Shown: positions 26,201 through 38,679 of the stretch, piece after piece
Layout: every line of letters begins with the position of its first letter
Position numbering within the stretch: position 1 is the first letter of the stretch
Program-made: the position numbers and the translations under genes
Source: Tribonema minus
Lineage: Eukaryota > Sar > Xanthophyceae > Tribonematales > Tribonemataceae
Assembly: GCA_017506865.1 (NCBI GenBank)
Contig: JAFCMP010000514.1
Span: 1,736,001 to 1,800,000, forward strand
Direction of reading: 5' to 3'
Length of the DNA stretch: 64,000 nt
Notes under the pieces: model-generated
Database searches by the model: none
Told to the model about the DNA's origin: nothing
What the model saw: the letters and a program-made list of their open reading frames with translations, nothing else

Positions 26201-27815
26201 TTTCACAGGCGGTCAGCGGATCCGCCTCTCTCTGGAAGCGCTGCAAGGAGACGCGTGGCGCTTGAAGTATCTGCACGTTCCGAAGTTCATGAATTGTGCG
26301 CTAGAAGGACCAGGGGTGCTCAAAGTCATGCATGCAGGCGCACCGTGCGAGTGAAGCAACGTTGAGCTTCTCAACTTCAACGTCAAGCGAGCGGCATACG
26401 CTCACCCTCCATGACCCCCCAACGAACCCCCAACACGGACCGAACGCCGCGGACACCCGTGCGACGAAGCGGGATGCACGACCATTTCACCTTTATTCAA
26501 CTTCAACTTCAACTTCAAGCGAATGCTCACCCTCCATGAACCCCCAGTACGGCCCGAACGCCGCCGACACCCACGCGACAAAGCCGGAGGCCTCGGGGAA
26601 CGCCGTGGAGAGTTCCGCGGTTACCAGTGCTTCGGGTATCGACCACGCCAGCGGCAGCAGGACGAGTCCGAGAAGCGTCAGGAGGGGGCCGCCTGCTGCT
26701 ACGGCTTCTTCCATGCCGAAGGGCCCACCGCTGACGCCGTAGAAGATCAGGACGACTGCAGCAGAGGTGAGGAGGGGGGGGAGATGATGCCTCGGATGGT
26801 ATGCTTGACCTTGCGGGGTGGGCGGGTGGGTGGGGGGGTGGTGATGCGGTGTGGAATATTGAATGTGAAGTGGACTGAGTGATGAAGGCTGCCGCCTGTA
26901 TGCCTCAAATGGTGTGCTTATCCTTGTGCAGGGGGGGGGGTGATGCGGTGTGGAGGATTGAAGGTGACGTGGACGGAGAGACGTGGATTGAGTTATGAAA
27001 GCCGCCGGCTTTGCGTGGGTGTCCGCTGTTCATCGCCATGAATCATGGACGACGAGGACAGTTGCAGAGGGGCAGGGAGGGGTGTGTGTGTGTGATAAGC
27101 CTTGGAGGACATACATGTACTTACACTTCCAGATCTTGCACAGCAGTGCAAGGACTCCACTTCAAGCGCAGTCAGCGCTTGAACGTCTCCGGGTGTACAC
27201 ACAAGTGACAGCATTTCATCGCAGTGCGCCTGTGATGAGGGTACTTCAAAGCACAGGTTAGGCGGGAGCTCTGCACATCCTGCGCAAGACGAATGTTGTG
27301 GTTCAATTCAGGGCTCAACTGCCCGGAAAACAACGCTTTTGCGGAACGTCATGTGGATGTTCACTCGATGCCTGGCGCCAAGTTTGGTGTGTACATTTTC
27401 AGCGCGGCCGGCCGCCCTAATTAGGGTTAGGACGCGGGCTTCTGGCGGGCTACACAGCGGCAGCTTCTCCATGCTCCAACAGAAGAACATGCATCGTGAC
27501 GTTGCGGCATGTCACGGCGCAGCCAACACCACGGCGTACACAGAGCCGGGAATGATGGCAACTTCAAATTTGAGGTTTACATGCGACAGCGCGCGACTCA
27601 TTCAGTGCGGGAAACGACAGCGACTTCTTGTGGAAGTCCCCGTGATTGAACAGAAAGCAGCTTGAAACTTGAAGTTTCCACACGACTCACCCAGAGCGGG
27701 AAAAGAGAGCGACTTCTTATGGAAGTGCCCGTGGTTGGACCCCCCTTCCTCCGCCTGGCTGCCATGCCGGCTGCTGCCGTGGTGGCTGCCGCTGCCATTG
27801 CCAACGGCGTTGTAC
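17277..27815 (-). CDS. APC-superfamily amino acid/polyamine permease, PUT/LAT-like
   Basis: A multi-pass membrane carrier importing polyamines or neutral amino acids. Exons on the minus strand: 27815-27691, 26755-26531, 26061-26009, 25395-25273, 24284-24206, 21871-21657, 20151-19997, 19257-19083, 18362-18250 and 17451-17277 (TGA at 17279-17277). All nine junctions keep phase and give about 478 residues without the first exon, close to plant and protist PUT transporters. Visible motifs in order: [18 protein letters not shown] (TM1 signature), [56 protein letters not shown] (TM6 substrate region), [60 protein letters not shown] and a C-terminal hydrophobic pair. The N-terminal tail is Ser/His-rich ([13 protein letters not shown]). 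The 27815 exon starts with one base of a split codon, so a further upstream exon with the ATG is missing, possibly near 28000-28050. Plant PUTs are polyamine importers, but substrate cannot be fixed from sequence. It is transcribed in tandem with the downstream CABLES-like gene. Confidence 0.93.
19300..19520 (-). repeat. Three copies of exon 19257-19083 acceptor edge
   Basis: GCAGCTCGGACAGCATGCAG-like segments occur at about 19340, 19415 and 19512, spaced about 80 to 100 bp, upstream of the real acceptor in the permease gene. Confidence 0.65.
20280..20650 (-). repeat. Three copies of exon 20151-19997 acceptor edge
   Basis: CAGGCGGGAACAGGCGTCAG followed by [14 protein letters not shown] sequence recurs at about 20360-20295, 20517-20445 and 20645-20575. 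Each is followed by ACTCTGACTCTGACTCTG-like intron sequence. Confidence 0.75.
21040..21610 (-). repeat. Five copies of exon 21871-21657 donor edge with telomeric spacers
   Basis: [18 protein letters not shown] segments recur at about 21605-21535, 21495-21415, 21345-21285, 21225-21165 and 21105-21045. The spacers are degenerate CCCTAA arrays (plus strand), for example 21106-21170. This is the clearest case in the window of exon-edge echo and telomeric repeat alternating. Confidence 0.8.
21915..22090 (-). repeat. Copies of exon 21871-21657 acceptor edge
   Basis: A good copy ([15 protein letters not shown]) at about 22015-21925 and a fragment at 22085-22030 lie just upstream of the real acceptor. 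Confidence 0.65.
22279..22832. mobile_element. TA-flanked inverted-repeat element (MITE-like) in permease intron
   Basis: The left end CCGTAGATCACGGAGTATAA and the right end (reverse complement CCGTAGATCACGGAGTATAA) match over at least 20 bp, with TA on both outer sides (22277-22278 and 22833-22834). GTATAAGACCGGGG words repeat several times near both ends. It is 554 bp with no coding capacity seen. The terminal CCGT and TA target are shared with the element at 51681, so the two may use related transposases. Confidence 0.8.
22833..24205. other. Permease intron remainder
   Basis: AT-richer sequence between the TA-flanked element and the exon at 24206. It has short CCCTAA-like words near 23059 and no exon echo. 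Nothing else was recognised. Confidence 0.4.
24725..25240 (-). repeat. Four copies of exon 25395-25273 donor edge
   Basis: [23 protein letters not shown] segments recur at about 25230-25140, 25015-24990 (short), 24945-24866 and 24800-24733, with repeated TTGAAGTAGCAACTTCAA spacers on the plus strand. An acceptor-edge copy lies at about 25550-25500. Confidence 0.8.
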
Positions 27816-27960
27816 CTGCAAGATTGTCGTGTTGAGGATTTGAGCAGATTCTTATTTCTGGACTGTTGGAAACTACAAGCATCCTGCTGCCGTGGTGCCT
27901 GCCGCTGCCGTTGCCGACGGCGTTGTACCTGCAGCATTGTCATGTTGAGGTTGCAGCAAG
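27600..27960 (-). repeat. Edge copies on both sides of exon 27815-27691
   Basis: A donor-edge copy ([15 protein letters not shown]) lies at about 27655-27600 and an acceptor-edge copy ([13 protein letters not shown]) at about 27940-27890. The pair shows echoes on both flanks of one exon. Confidence 0.65.
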
Positions 27961-28849
27961 CTCTTTTATAACTTTCATAAAACACCAGCATTGTGCGCGG
28001 TGACGGCGCCCAAACGCGGCGAAAGCGCCGTACCTTCTCCAAGCTGAAGGAATGCTTTGAGCAAGCACTTTGATTTTTTTCCTTGGAATGCTAGATCGTT
28101 AGTGTTTTCATTGTTGGTAAGGTTTGGATAGATGACACCAGCAGGAGCAGGTTTTCAGCGCGGGAGCGAAGCGCTAACCCTACTCCTAACCCCAGGCAGA
28201 GGCACGCCATGAGCTATGGGAAGTGGGCACGCACGGCACAATGACACCGGTTTGCCGATGCGATGCTGCCATGCAGCCATCGCAACCGTGCACAGCACAG
28301 CAAATAATTTACTCCGCATTTATGTGCGTTTGGATGATCTCGTTGGATGCATCGAAGTTTCAGATGAAGAGAAATTTCATGCTTGATAAATCGTGGATTG
28401 TCCCGTCTTAAACCAGCAGGAAGAATCGATGTAAAAAAATGATAAGGAAAATTGATTATCAAAAATATTGATCTAAAAGTGAAAAAGCACAGGAGATGAG
28501 TGACGTGGACCCTGCACAGCGAACTTACATTACATACCTCAAGAGTATACTTCAGACATATGTTGTATACAACATACAACACTTGAGTACCTCATTGTCA
28601 ATGACATACAGTGACAGCCGCTGTATTACACCACTGCATGCCATTCTTTGACATTCATGTAACCCATACTATGCATACCTGATGGAAAAATTGAAGCCGC
28701 GCAACAAAGCTTACATACGGCAACAGAAGACCGACGCCAGTCGTGTGCAGTCAGAAGTGAATGTCTTGGTCGGTCTACCGGCAAGCGCAACCGCCGTTAT
28801 CGTCAAGCAAACGGCAGCGAGCATGCAGCTGCCATACGCTCCAATACAT

Positions 28850-30330
28850 ACCTGCCCTTGCTGCCAGGGTGGTCGAGGCTGCGCGTCCGCCAGTCCCGCG
28901 CATACGTACAATATCAACATATGTACTTCAAGGTGATATTCAAGTCTGACTGTGCACGCCTGCCTTTGCTGCGCACGCGCCAGTTCCGCGCACATAAACA
29001 TTGAACGACATGTACCTCAAGGTAAACTTCAAGTCCGACTGTGCATACCTGCCCTTGCTGCCAGGCGGGTCGTCCATGGAGACATCAAAGCTACGCGCCC
29101 GCCAGTCCTGCGCACATATACATCATCAAGATATGTACTTCAATGTATACTTCAAGTGTGACTGTGCATACCTGCCCTTGCTGCCGGGCGGGTGGTCCAT
29201 GGAGACATCAAAGCTGCGCGCGCGCCAGTCCCGCGCGCTCTCCGCATCCGCCTCGCCGCCGCTGTGACTGCTGATGGACGACGACCGCCTGCAGCGGCGC
29301 GCAGCGGTCAGTGACGCTCCACATCTTAACTTCAATCACTTGAACTTGGTACGGTTACGCAGCGGTCAGCGACGCTCCACACGCACGGGGGACGCAGTCG
29401 CTGGCGCCACTGCAGGCGCGTTCAGCACCTGCCACGTGCCTTCACCTCACATCAGCACTTGGGCCATGCTCGTGCATATATGATGTAGGTGGTGCCAAGT
29501 AATGACACCCACTTGCGACCATCACTTTTAGGACGCAAAAGCTTACGTAGTCTGTGCTTCCGGCGGTGGCGTCGCGCACATGCCCCATCAGCAAACTGCG
29601 CGTTGTCGCACTCACACACTTGTGAGGTTGTGACTATCAGTGGCCGTTCAACGCCGCTGTCGGCAAGCATTCAGTCTGTGACTTCAGGACTGTCAATGGC
29701 TCGTACGCTATCGCCGACCCGAATGTGTTGGTCATCACCAGACGTACATCAGCTGTTGCCAAAAGGGTCACCCCGCAGAATGTGCTAGTCATTACATATG
29801 CTAGTCATGGCATCAGCTATGTGCAAAAAGCGTCGCTGACGGCTGGGCGTTGCTGGTGTTGAGTTTTCTTGTCTGTGACCTCCGTAGTGCCATTTTCCAA
29901 CATAGTCTTACCAGGTTCAAGTAGTTGCAGTTGTGATGTGAAGCGTCACTGACCGCTGCGCGCTGCTGCAGGCGATCGTCGTCGATCAGCAGCCACACAC
30001 CTTGTGACCTCCGTAGTGTCATGCTCTGCTAAGTTCAAGTAGTAAAAGTTGTGATTGGAGCAATCTAGTCGTACCGTGCAATCTAGTCGTACCAAGTTCA
30101 AGTAGTTGAAGTTGTGATTAGAGCGTCACTGACCGCTGCGCGTGATTGTCGTCAATCAGCAGCCACACGCCTTGATGCGGGCCTCTGCTAAGTTCAAGTA
30201 GTTGAAGTTGTGATTGGAGCATAGTGCAATCTAGTCGTACCAAGTTTGAGTATTTGAAGTTGTGATTAGAGCGTCACTGACCGCTGCGCGGCGCTGCAGG
30301 CGGTCAACGCCGATCAGCAGCCACACACTT
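28850..30330 (-). repeat. Echoes of exon 29288-29172 on both flanks
   Basis: Donor-edge copies (ARSFDVSMDDPPGSKG-like) lie at about 29110-29045 and 28900-28850, with a weaker copy near 28980. Acceptor-edge copies (GACGATCGCCTGCAGCAGCG-type, reverse strand) lie at about 29980-29940, 30170-30125 and 30320-30280. AAGTTCAAGTAGTTGAAGTT spacers recur between them. Confidence 0.7.
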
Positions 30331-31106
30331 CTACATGTGACCTCTGTAGTGTCATAATGCTACACTAAGTTCAAGTAGTTGCACCTCCCCCAATAAAATG
30401 ACCAATGCGGTCGTGAACGTCGATATGCGGATGGCACTCGTGCCATAAGGATGACACGTGCTTGCTCACGCTGCCATACATGTCAGGGCTGCTGCTGCAC
30501 TGCTACGGCTGTGGCGGTTGTTGCCGCAACGGCGCTCTGCGCTTGACATTTCCACTACAATACGTCTTCGACAGAACATCACTTCACACAAGTATACGCC
30601 AATCGCACACACATCGCGCCAATCACTCACATCGCATCAAGCATCAGGGCTTTGTGATGTTCAAAGTCCAGTGCAGCGGATGTCATCAAAGACCAAAATT
30701 CGGAAGGCCTGCAGCTATGGGCCAGTCACAAACTACGTAGCTGGTGCAAGAGCTCCTGTCGTATCAGAGCTTTCGCCCCCTTTTATGGTGGTAGTGATAT
30801 CCGGATCTGCTCTGTCACGGCACAGATGTCCCCAACTTTGCACTGACTGCGCAGATATAGAAGGCAGAGCACATCACCAGCATCCGAATTATTCCAGTCC
30901 GTACACTGCACCCGATTTGATCAACGATGCCGCGTCCACTGCGATTCTGAGCCTAAAGAAAGTACTGCAGTTTGGCTGCACACCAAGAAAAAGAAGTCAA
31001 ACTGGGGGCATACCTGTGTCCTTCCCTCAGCTTCGCGGCGCTGCCATCCAGCAGCGGCGTCGCCGCTCCTGGTGCGGGAACCATGGAAGGCTGGAGCGCA
31101 GACCTC
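29172..31106 (-). CDS. Possible 3' exons of the modular gene, or a separate small gene
   Basis: Two minus-strand exons look real. The first ends at 31014 (CACAG/GTATGC donor) and starts at 31090 (CAG) or 31106 (AAG); it reads VPAPGAATPLLDGSAAKLRE. The second is 29288-29172, with a CTGCAG acceptor and AG/GTATGC donor; it reads SSSISSHSGGEADAESARD then WRARSFDVSMDHPPGSKG. The first exon ends in phase 2 and the second starts in phase 2, so they join cleanly. The 31106 start would also accept the phase-2 end of the exon at 32910 directly. The second exon is Ser-rich, charged and has no fold I recognise, as expected of a cytoplasmic tail. Its donor and acceptor edges are echoed several times in the flanking introns, as for other real exons here. 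The stop codon was not located; it should lie between about 28100 and 29170. Confidence 0.45.
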
Positions 31107-31444
31107 CTTCACCACCACACCTGTTCGTTACGCTGAACGTCAACTTCCACTATCAACTTCTAAGAAAATTGAAGTTGGCCGGGAACTTCAACAGTGGGGG
31201 AAAGTCACTCAAGTCGCTCTGAAGACCACACCCGCGCCCACTGGTCTGACCCCCAACTCTTCGTTGTGCCTGCTGGCAACATGCAAGTGCCCAGCGGCTA
31301 GTATTCGTGCCATCCGGCAGATTTGATTTTTCTTTTCAATAAATGAATGCGATAATAAAGATCAAGTCAGGGTATACTGGCTGTGGTATGTCAGGGCTCA
31401 CCTGCTCAACAGCTCGGAGCTTGCCCTTTGCAACGTGTACTTTT

Positions 31445-31525
31445 TATGAATTCTCGCTCAGGGCGCGAAAAAGCCCAGATGATTGGCATCTAGCTGTACG
31501 GAATGTGTACTTTTTATTAATTCGC
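31445..31525 (+). repeat. Dispersed ~90-bp repeat, copy 2
   Basis: This copy carries the core CAGGGCGCGAAAAAGCCCAG and is flanked on both sides by GTACTTTTTATNAATT words. It lies in the region between the modular gene and its possible tail exons, opposite in orientation to the local gene strand. Confidence 0.6.
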
Positions 31526-32404
31526 GTGTACTTCGAAGTATGCATAATGGCCATTCGGATCACGCATCATCATCTTCAAGGCTGGCCACCCCTCAGACAG
31601 CCCATGATCATCATCAAGCATACCAGAGTCCATACAGTAACTGTCATTGGCAATCGCCCCAAATATTTGCGCCACCGTGTACTGCTTGAAGTGTCTGCCG
31701 TTGCTGGGGCGGTCGCTGGACAAGAGGATCGCGTGAACAGGCGCTACGCAGCAGCAGTTTGGGATGGCTGCGTTGAAGTTGAAGTGCGGACACGCGCGAC
31801 AGACACATACCAGACACTGTTTGATCGACGATATCCCTATTACATTGCTGGTATGTCGTCAAACGCAACACTCGCAAGGCAGATGAAAGCATCGCCACGG
31901 CAAAGCTCTCATGCGCACGCAGCCGAGACTCTCAGTGCAATTACGTGCATTGAACTTCAAACGTTGCCACATGCCCCTTTCTGCGCCCACGTCACAACAA
32001 AACAACAGAGACCCTTGGCAGTTGCGTCGTAAGCGCAAGCTGCCTCAGGCTGCTGCGCGCCGCCGCGGAGCGCGCGCTGCGCTATTGCGGCTGCTACCAG
32101 TATGCAAATCGTAAAATGGCTCAACGCTCTGCATGCCCCCCCCGCCCCCCGACCCCTCACCCTCCCGACATTTCATACAGCGCCCGCCACGCCTCTGCAC
32201 TCAACATGCAAAGTCACGCGCAAGCAACCACGCGTCTGCCCCCACGCTGCGCACAATGCAATCTGCTAAAATTTGACCCCCCCACACCCCCGCCCCACCC
32301 ACCCCACACACCCCACGCACACACACAAACCGTGTAATGCGACGCCAGACAGCCAAACACCTTATAGGTAAAAGTCAGCGAGCACACTCAGCTCACATGC
32401 CGCT

Positions 32405-32541
32405 GTGACGACGGACACCACCGCTGCCCGCCGCAGCCAGTTGACGGCGTCCGTACACCGTTGACTCAGCGAGGTCCTCGCTGGCGCAGCGTGCGGCGTC
32501 TCTTCTGCTGCCACATCGAACACCGCTACTGCTCCCCCCCC
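32405..32541 (-). CDS. Doubtful exon between the modular gene and its possible tail
   Basis: A GGGGAGCAG acceptor and a CAT/GTGAGC donor on the minus strand bracket about 137 bp open in two frames. The frame that fits the phase-2 end of the exon at 32910 is Arg/Gly-rich (DAARCASEDLAEST). The other frame is more natural-looking and hydrophobic at its end (LRRAAVVSVVTAACELSVL) but does not fit the phase. I cannot choose between them, so this may be intron. Confidence 0.2.
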
Positions 32542-32564
32542 CCCCCCCCCCCATCGCAAAGCCT

Positions 32565-32830
32565 CACTTGAAACCGAACAGGCCCGACGAGTACACGCTG
32601 AGCCCTGCTGCTCCCTCCCCCCCCCCGCCCCCTGCGCGGAGCCTCACGCGAAGCCAGACAGGCCCGATGAGTACACAGCACGCTCGCTGCCTGCGGGCCA
32701 CACCGCGCTGCTGCCCCTCCCCCCCCCTTCCCTTGCCCCTCCCCTCCCCTCGCCCCCCCCCCCCTCTTGCACCCCGCCCCCCCTCCCTCTCACACGAAGT
32801 CGAACAGGCCCGACAAGTACACCGTGCGCG
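32565..32830 (-). repeat. Three copies of exon 33217-32910 donor edge
   Basis: VYTSGPFGF-type endings recur as VYLSGLFDF, VYSSGLSGF and VYSSGLFGF at about 32825-32790, 32700-32645 and 32600-32565, separated by long poly-C tracts (plus strand). Confidence 0.7.
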
Positions 32831-32909
32831 CGCTGCCCGCGGGCCACACCGCGCTACTGCCCCCCCCCTTCCCCCCTTGCCCCCCCCCCCCCCCCCCTCT
32901 TCCTCTCAC

Positions 32910-35900
32910 GCAAAACCAAACGGGCCCGATGTGTACACCGCGCGGTCGCTGCCCACGGGCCACACCGTGTCGACATGGCACCCCAGGGGGCGCGCGTCGA
33001 GCGTCCCAGGCGACGGCACATCCAAACGCAGCGCAAAGTCGTAGGCGTTCGGCACGGCGCCGGCGGCGACGGGGCCGCTGAGAAGCTCCGCCTCGGCGGT
33101 GGTGCTGCCGGGGACCAGGCATACGACGCTGACGGCGTCGGGGGGGGCGCCGGTGGTGACGAGCGTGCCGCGGACGAGGGCGCGGCCGGGGCGCCAGCGC
33201 GCGACGCCGACCAGGACCTGGGTTTAGGGGGGTTACGGGGGAGGGGGGGTGTAGTGAGAAATTACGCGGGGGGGGGGGGGGGGCTGTGGGTAATTGAGCG
33301 ATTGCAGACCTTCTTGGAAAACACGACAAGACAAAAAGAAATTAGCATGAGCACTGAGGCAGATATTTGTATAAGGCTGTACCGTGCGCTGGAAGCACTT
33401 GCGGTCGTGTCGTGCAGCACAACCATCCAGCCAAGTCCCGCGACATTTGAGAAGGGGAAAGGGCAGGCGTGACGCACCACACTCGAAGTACCAGAGTATT
33501 TTGAGCTTCTTTTCGGGTGACGCACCTCCACCGCGTTGATCTCGGGCGCGCCTTCCATCTTGGACCCATCCACGGCAGTGCTCAGTATCCCGTGCTCGCT
33601 CACGGCAAATACTGTGAAGGTATAGTTGGTGCCCTCCGGGAGCTCTGCGAGGCCTTTGATGGTCGCCGTGGTTTTGCCGGCCAGCAGCGGAGTAGCGTAG
33701 TAGGTGATCGTGGCGGGATCGTTGTCGACTGCGGGCTTGTCCACCTGCAAGTGCGTTTTCATTTGCAAGTTTAGATTCACATTTCATAGGTTTCTTGTAT
33801 TAGTTGGTTACTCAATATCTTTGAGTGTTTGAGGTCAACTTTCGCGTTTCGGAAGAAAAAACTGCAACGCCGCGTACGGCGCCGTTGTGCACGCGATACC
33901 TCAGGAAAACCCCTCTGTCTCGCTTTGTGTGCACTCAAGGTTGCTGCCTGTTGGACGACCGGAGTTACAGAGCGCGTGCACTGACGGTTGACCACAGGCC
34001 GGCGAGGGCCTCTGGTTTCCCGTCGACGCCTGCACTTTCTGTTTTCAACTACGACACCAAGAAGTACGCGAGGGAGCGAGAGAGAGTGGCGGGAGCGTGA
34101 GTGAGCGCAGCAGTCCACACCTCGGTCCTAAACGCGTTCACTGCGGCGTCATCGCCGGACGACGCGACCGCGCCATACGCAAGCCACCTGCAAGTTCAAC
34201 TTTGACACACACACACAAGCAACTGAGGGAGGGCCGGTGCGAAGCAGCTCGCACCTTGATCTTCAAAGAGTTGACAGCGTCATAGCTGCCGGACGCTGGT
34301 CCCTACCTGCGCTTTGGCCATATTCCACTTCAACTGTGACAAAAGCCCTTGAGACGGCGGCCGGAGCGAAACGGTTCGCACCTTGATTCTGGGAGAGTCC
34401 ACAGCGGCGTCATCGCCAGACGACGTGACCTCCCCGTGCTTCAGCCGAACTTAACTTCAACTTTGACACACACACACACACACACACACAGAGGGGACAG
34501 CCGGAGCAGTTCGCACCTTGATCTTCAAAGAGTCGACAGCAGCGTCATCGCCGGACACTGTTCCCAGCTCGTACATCAGCGTCACGCTGCCCGCGTGCGC
34601 GTCCGCCCCCGTTAGGACGTAGGGCGGCGGCGTCTTGGCCTCGTACATTACGCCTGCGGCGCGTGGCAGCAGCGGCAGCGCTCAGCACTCGGCGCGCACG
34701 GCCCAGGACGCGCTTTGAGCGGCTACGCGATCACCTTTCAAGAGTCGTCACAGGAGAGAAGCCGTGTTGCTATGATGTTTTCTTACTTGAAAGCGTTGCA
34801 GAAGCACTGGATTGAGTGCCTCGGCCTCTGTACACGACGCCTGCGGCGCAGCAGCAGCGCTCAGCATTCAGCGTGCCGCGGTCAATGACTCGCCGGTGTG
34901 GCTACGTGCTCGTCGCGAGACGTCACCGGAGAGAAGACAAACACATTGCGTGAAGTACATAATAAAGTGCTGCGAGAGAAGGTGATTATGCGCATCGGGC
35001 TCGACTGCAATTCAGCACTGGGGATGGACGTGCTTGTCAGAAGTACTTCTACATCGGAAGCATTCACATGTGAGTGTTGGCGTGGCAGGAGACGCAAGCG
35101 CCGCGTAACGGCGCGGTGGCAGCGTTCAGCACGTGCAACCGGAGATGAGCTCAAGCTGCATGGATGCCGCCGCAGCTCGAGCATTAGAGGATATCAGTTG
35201 CTCCAACTGGTGACCGTTTTCCGTCAGCTTTGACGTTCACCACGCAGGCAAAGCGACCGCTCCCGTCGCGCGCACGAGGGGACTCCGCAACTGTGCAGGC
35301 TGAGCCCTGAACGACGGCGGGATGATGGTGGGATCATCATGGTTCCGAAGCAGGCTTTCAGTGCTACGGCGTGCTGCTCTGCCAGGTCTTGACGAGGCGC
35401 GCATGGCACTCTCGCGTCGCATGCCCACCGTGCGTGTCTTGGGTACGTGTGTCAGAGTGCGCGTCGTGAGACCAGGTGAGGAGGAGCCGCAGCGACACCC
35501 GAGACCCGCCGTGCTGCTGAAGGCGCATGAAACCCTCACGAGGGAGGCAGCAGCGTGGCGCAGAAGGCGTACTCCAAGCCACGCCGTCAGGGCACGTATG
35601 ACTACACAAAGCACTTGCATGGGGAGCCACGGGGCCCCTGCTGCGCATACATAAGCAAGAGTTTGCCACGAGGGCGCATGAGCAAGCGCCAGCAAGCAGA
35701 GCCCGAAGCTAGGCCGCCGCTAAACACCGCTACAACGATGCAGGCTGCGCTACGCTGCTGCGCTACGCTGCTGCTGCGCTACGCATCGCCGCCATCGTCC
35801 GCGCGCCACTCACTTCCTTCCGCTGAGATCTCGCCGGTGGATGCGGCGTGGACCCACTTGACGTTGGCGCGCGCCGCCGTGAGCGGCACGCGCGTGCCGG

Positions 35901-38638
35901 GCTCGTGCATGATGGCAGCAGCGCTCAGCGCGCCCGTAGACGTCGTCTGCAGAACCAAGCACGCGCGAGTGTTTCGAGTCAGAGCTGGGATGATTTGGCA
36001 CACGCGAGTGCTTCGGCTTTTGGGGGCAGAGTCAGGGTCAGGCTGAGGTGCCAAGGGACATACTGCAGGTGTACGATGGCAGCAGCGCTCGACGTGTCCG
36101 CGGCCGTCTGCAGCGCCAAGCATGCGCAAGCGATGTTGCGCCGGTGTCGGAATGATGTGGCGCGTGAGTGCTGCATCAGCCGTGGAGTCAGAGTCAGGAT
36201 CAGGGTTGGGAATGAGGTGAGAAATCGGGTCAAGTTGAGGTGCTGAAGGCTCGTACTGCATGTATATGATGGCGGCAGCGCTCAGCGCGCCTGCGGCCGT
36301 CTGCGGCAGCGGCGCCAAGCCAGCGGTGTGTCAGCGCACGCGAGCGCTTCTAGTCAGGGTGTACTTCAAGCACAGCACATGTCATTGGGAACTTTGGGTT
36401 TAGGGTCAGGGTCAAGATCGAGGCTGAGCTCAGAAACTAGGACAAGGCGAAGTGCTAGGGTTCGTACTGTATGCATAGATGGCAGCAGCGCTCAGCACGC
36501 CAGCGGCCGTCGGCGGCAGCCACACGTATCGATCGGCGCCATTAGCACGTGCCAGCGCTTCGCGTCGACACCGGGGCTAGGCGGCACGCACGAGTGCTTC
36601 AGATTTGCGGTCAGGGTCAGAACTGAGGCTGAGATCAGAAATAGGGTCAGTTCAGGTTGAGGCTCGTACTGTATGTATACATGAAGGCGGGTGCGTTCCG
36701 GCACGCCCGCGGCCGTCTGCGGCAGCGTGACCGACGGAGTGGCGCTGTCGGCTCAGGCTTGAAGTTGGGGTTAGGGTTGGTGTTGAGGATCGAAGTCCAG
36801 CATGCTATGGAAGTCTTTGACGGTTGAAGCGACAGGCCAGTGAGATGAGTGAGCTACGCGTATGAGGCTACGCAGGCGCCGCACGCGGCGCTGAGATCAT
36901 CACAGCATGCGGCAAGAAGCGTGCATTGGAGACTCCGAATTCCTCATTTCCGACTTCGAGTCCTCGATTCTGTGGACTGCTCAGATGTGATGCAAGAGTG
37001 CCCTCTGTCAGGAGAAATACGAATCTACGCAAAGCAGAGCTGGTGGCCTCACCAGCACAGGGGGCGCAATAGGAGCGTCGCCGTACGCAATGTGCGGTGG
37101 AGACTTCAACTCCTCATTCCTGACTTCAACTCCTCCATTTTTGTGGACTGCTCAGATGTGATGCAAGAGTGCCGTTTCTCAGGAGAAATGCGCGTATGCA
37201 CATAGCAGAACTGGCAGCCTCACCAGAACGGATGGAGCAATGGGAGCGTCGCCATACGCAATGGAGTAGAAGAAGGTCAAGTCGCTGTAGCCCGCGGGTG
37301 CCTCGAAGCCAAAGTCCACCGTCTTGGTGAAGCCGGTCGAGCTTCCCAGAGGCAGGACTGCGCGCAGCACGGGAGAAACGGGAAACTTCATGTACTTGAA
37401 GTTTGCGAATGACCTGCGAAGCCCATACGTCATGCTGGGCAGGCAAGGGCAAGCTGCAAGTGCAAGACATCATAAGCTCTAGAGAACATGTATGTGCCGT
37501 ACTTCAAAGGGTCCCTCCTGTACTTCCTGAATCATGGCCAACGTAGCCAACACCAACGGCGAGACGTGCGTGACTGCAGTGCGTCGTGCTAACACTAACC
37601 CTAACCCTAACCCTAACCCTAACCCTAACCCTAACCCCAACCTTATACTTTTCAAAGCGCGCTGGCAATGCGCAGGAGCTGAGCAGCTGGCACTGGCGGC
37701 AATGCGCTGCATCGAAGCCGCTGAGGCACTGCGGCACGGACATGTCGCTGCAGCACTGATTTGCAACAGGGAGGCAGCAGCAGTGCTCACCCCTCCCCCC
37801 CCCCCCCCCCCCCCCTTCACACACACACATGAGCAGAACACACATCAGCATTGGAGGTCGCGCTGTGAAATACTTCAAGTATCTGAGGGATGCCTTGAAG
37901 TTGGCTGAGCTGACGCAGTCTCGTCAAATGCTGGGCTTAGGGTTAGTAGAAGAGCCCTAACACTAACCCTAACCCTCACTATGTCAAGCCAGCGGCGGTG
38001 TTGATGTGGCCTGCCAGCACGAAACACGTTGCTTCCTGTGGCGTCCATGCGTGGCCACGCGCTACAGCAATTACAACAATTGGCTGTCAGAGTTAGGGCT
38101 ATGTTCGCGAGACATGCTGCTGCTTCCAAGGAATTGTTGATACAATCAAATACAAGCCATTTTGAAAGGATACCTGCTCCCCCTGCCACCGTATTGTGTG
38201 GAGTAACATACTTCCTAACCTTAACCCTGATCCTAACCCTAACCCTAACCCTAACCGTGTGACGCCAAAGCAGGTGCGGGGGTGCCCCCGCGGACAGCTT
38301 GTCATGTCTAGAGCGGCGATGGTGACGGATCACAGCGCGCACTTCCGCAAGTTCAACTTGAAGCTGCCACAAACTCAACATAAGCTCGAAGCTGCCAACC
38401 CCCTGTCCAACGTGCGCCTTAGTACCACCCTCAACCGCAATATACCTAGAGCTCAACGATCTTTTTGAGTCATTTTTCATTACTTGTAGACTACAACAAC
38501 AGGTAGATATGGTTTGATTTTCACGCGATATTTTAGTCACTCAAATGCCTACCCCCCGCCCCCAGCACCCTACTACCCCTGGCGTACCTGTAGTCTCAAT
38601 TGCTGCGCGCAGGGGACGCCAGACACCACAATGGACGA

Positions 38639-38679
<41 letters not shown>

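Noticed and set aside
30458..32032. Two long plus-strand frames (254 and 229 codons)
   Set aside because: Neither has family similarity, splice support or codon bias, and they overlap minus-strand exons and repeats of the modular gene.
37534..37908. Asn-Pro repeat peptides
   Set aside because: They are translations of CCCTAA arrays, not antigens or coding repeats.
14446..38262. Telomeric arrays taken as a chromosome end or fusion point
   Set aside because: The arrays are short, scattered, in both orientations and flanked by continuous genes, so they are interstitial.
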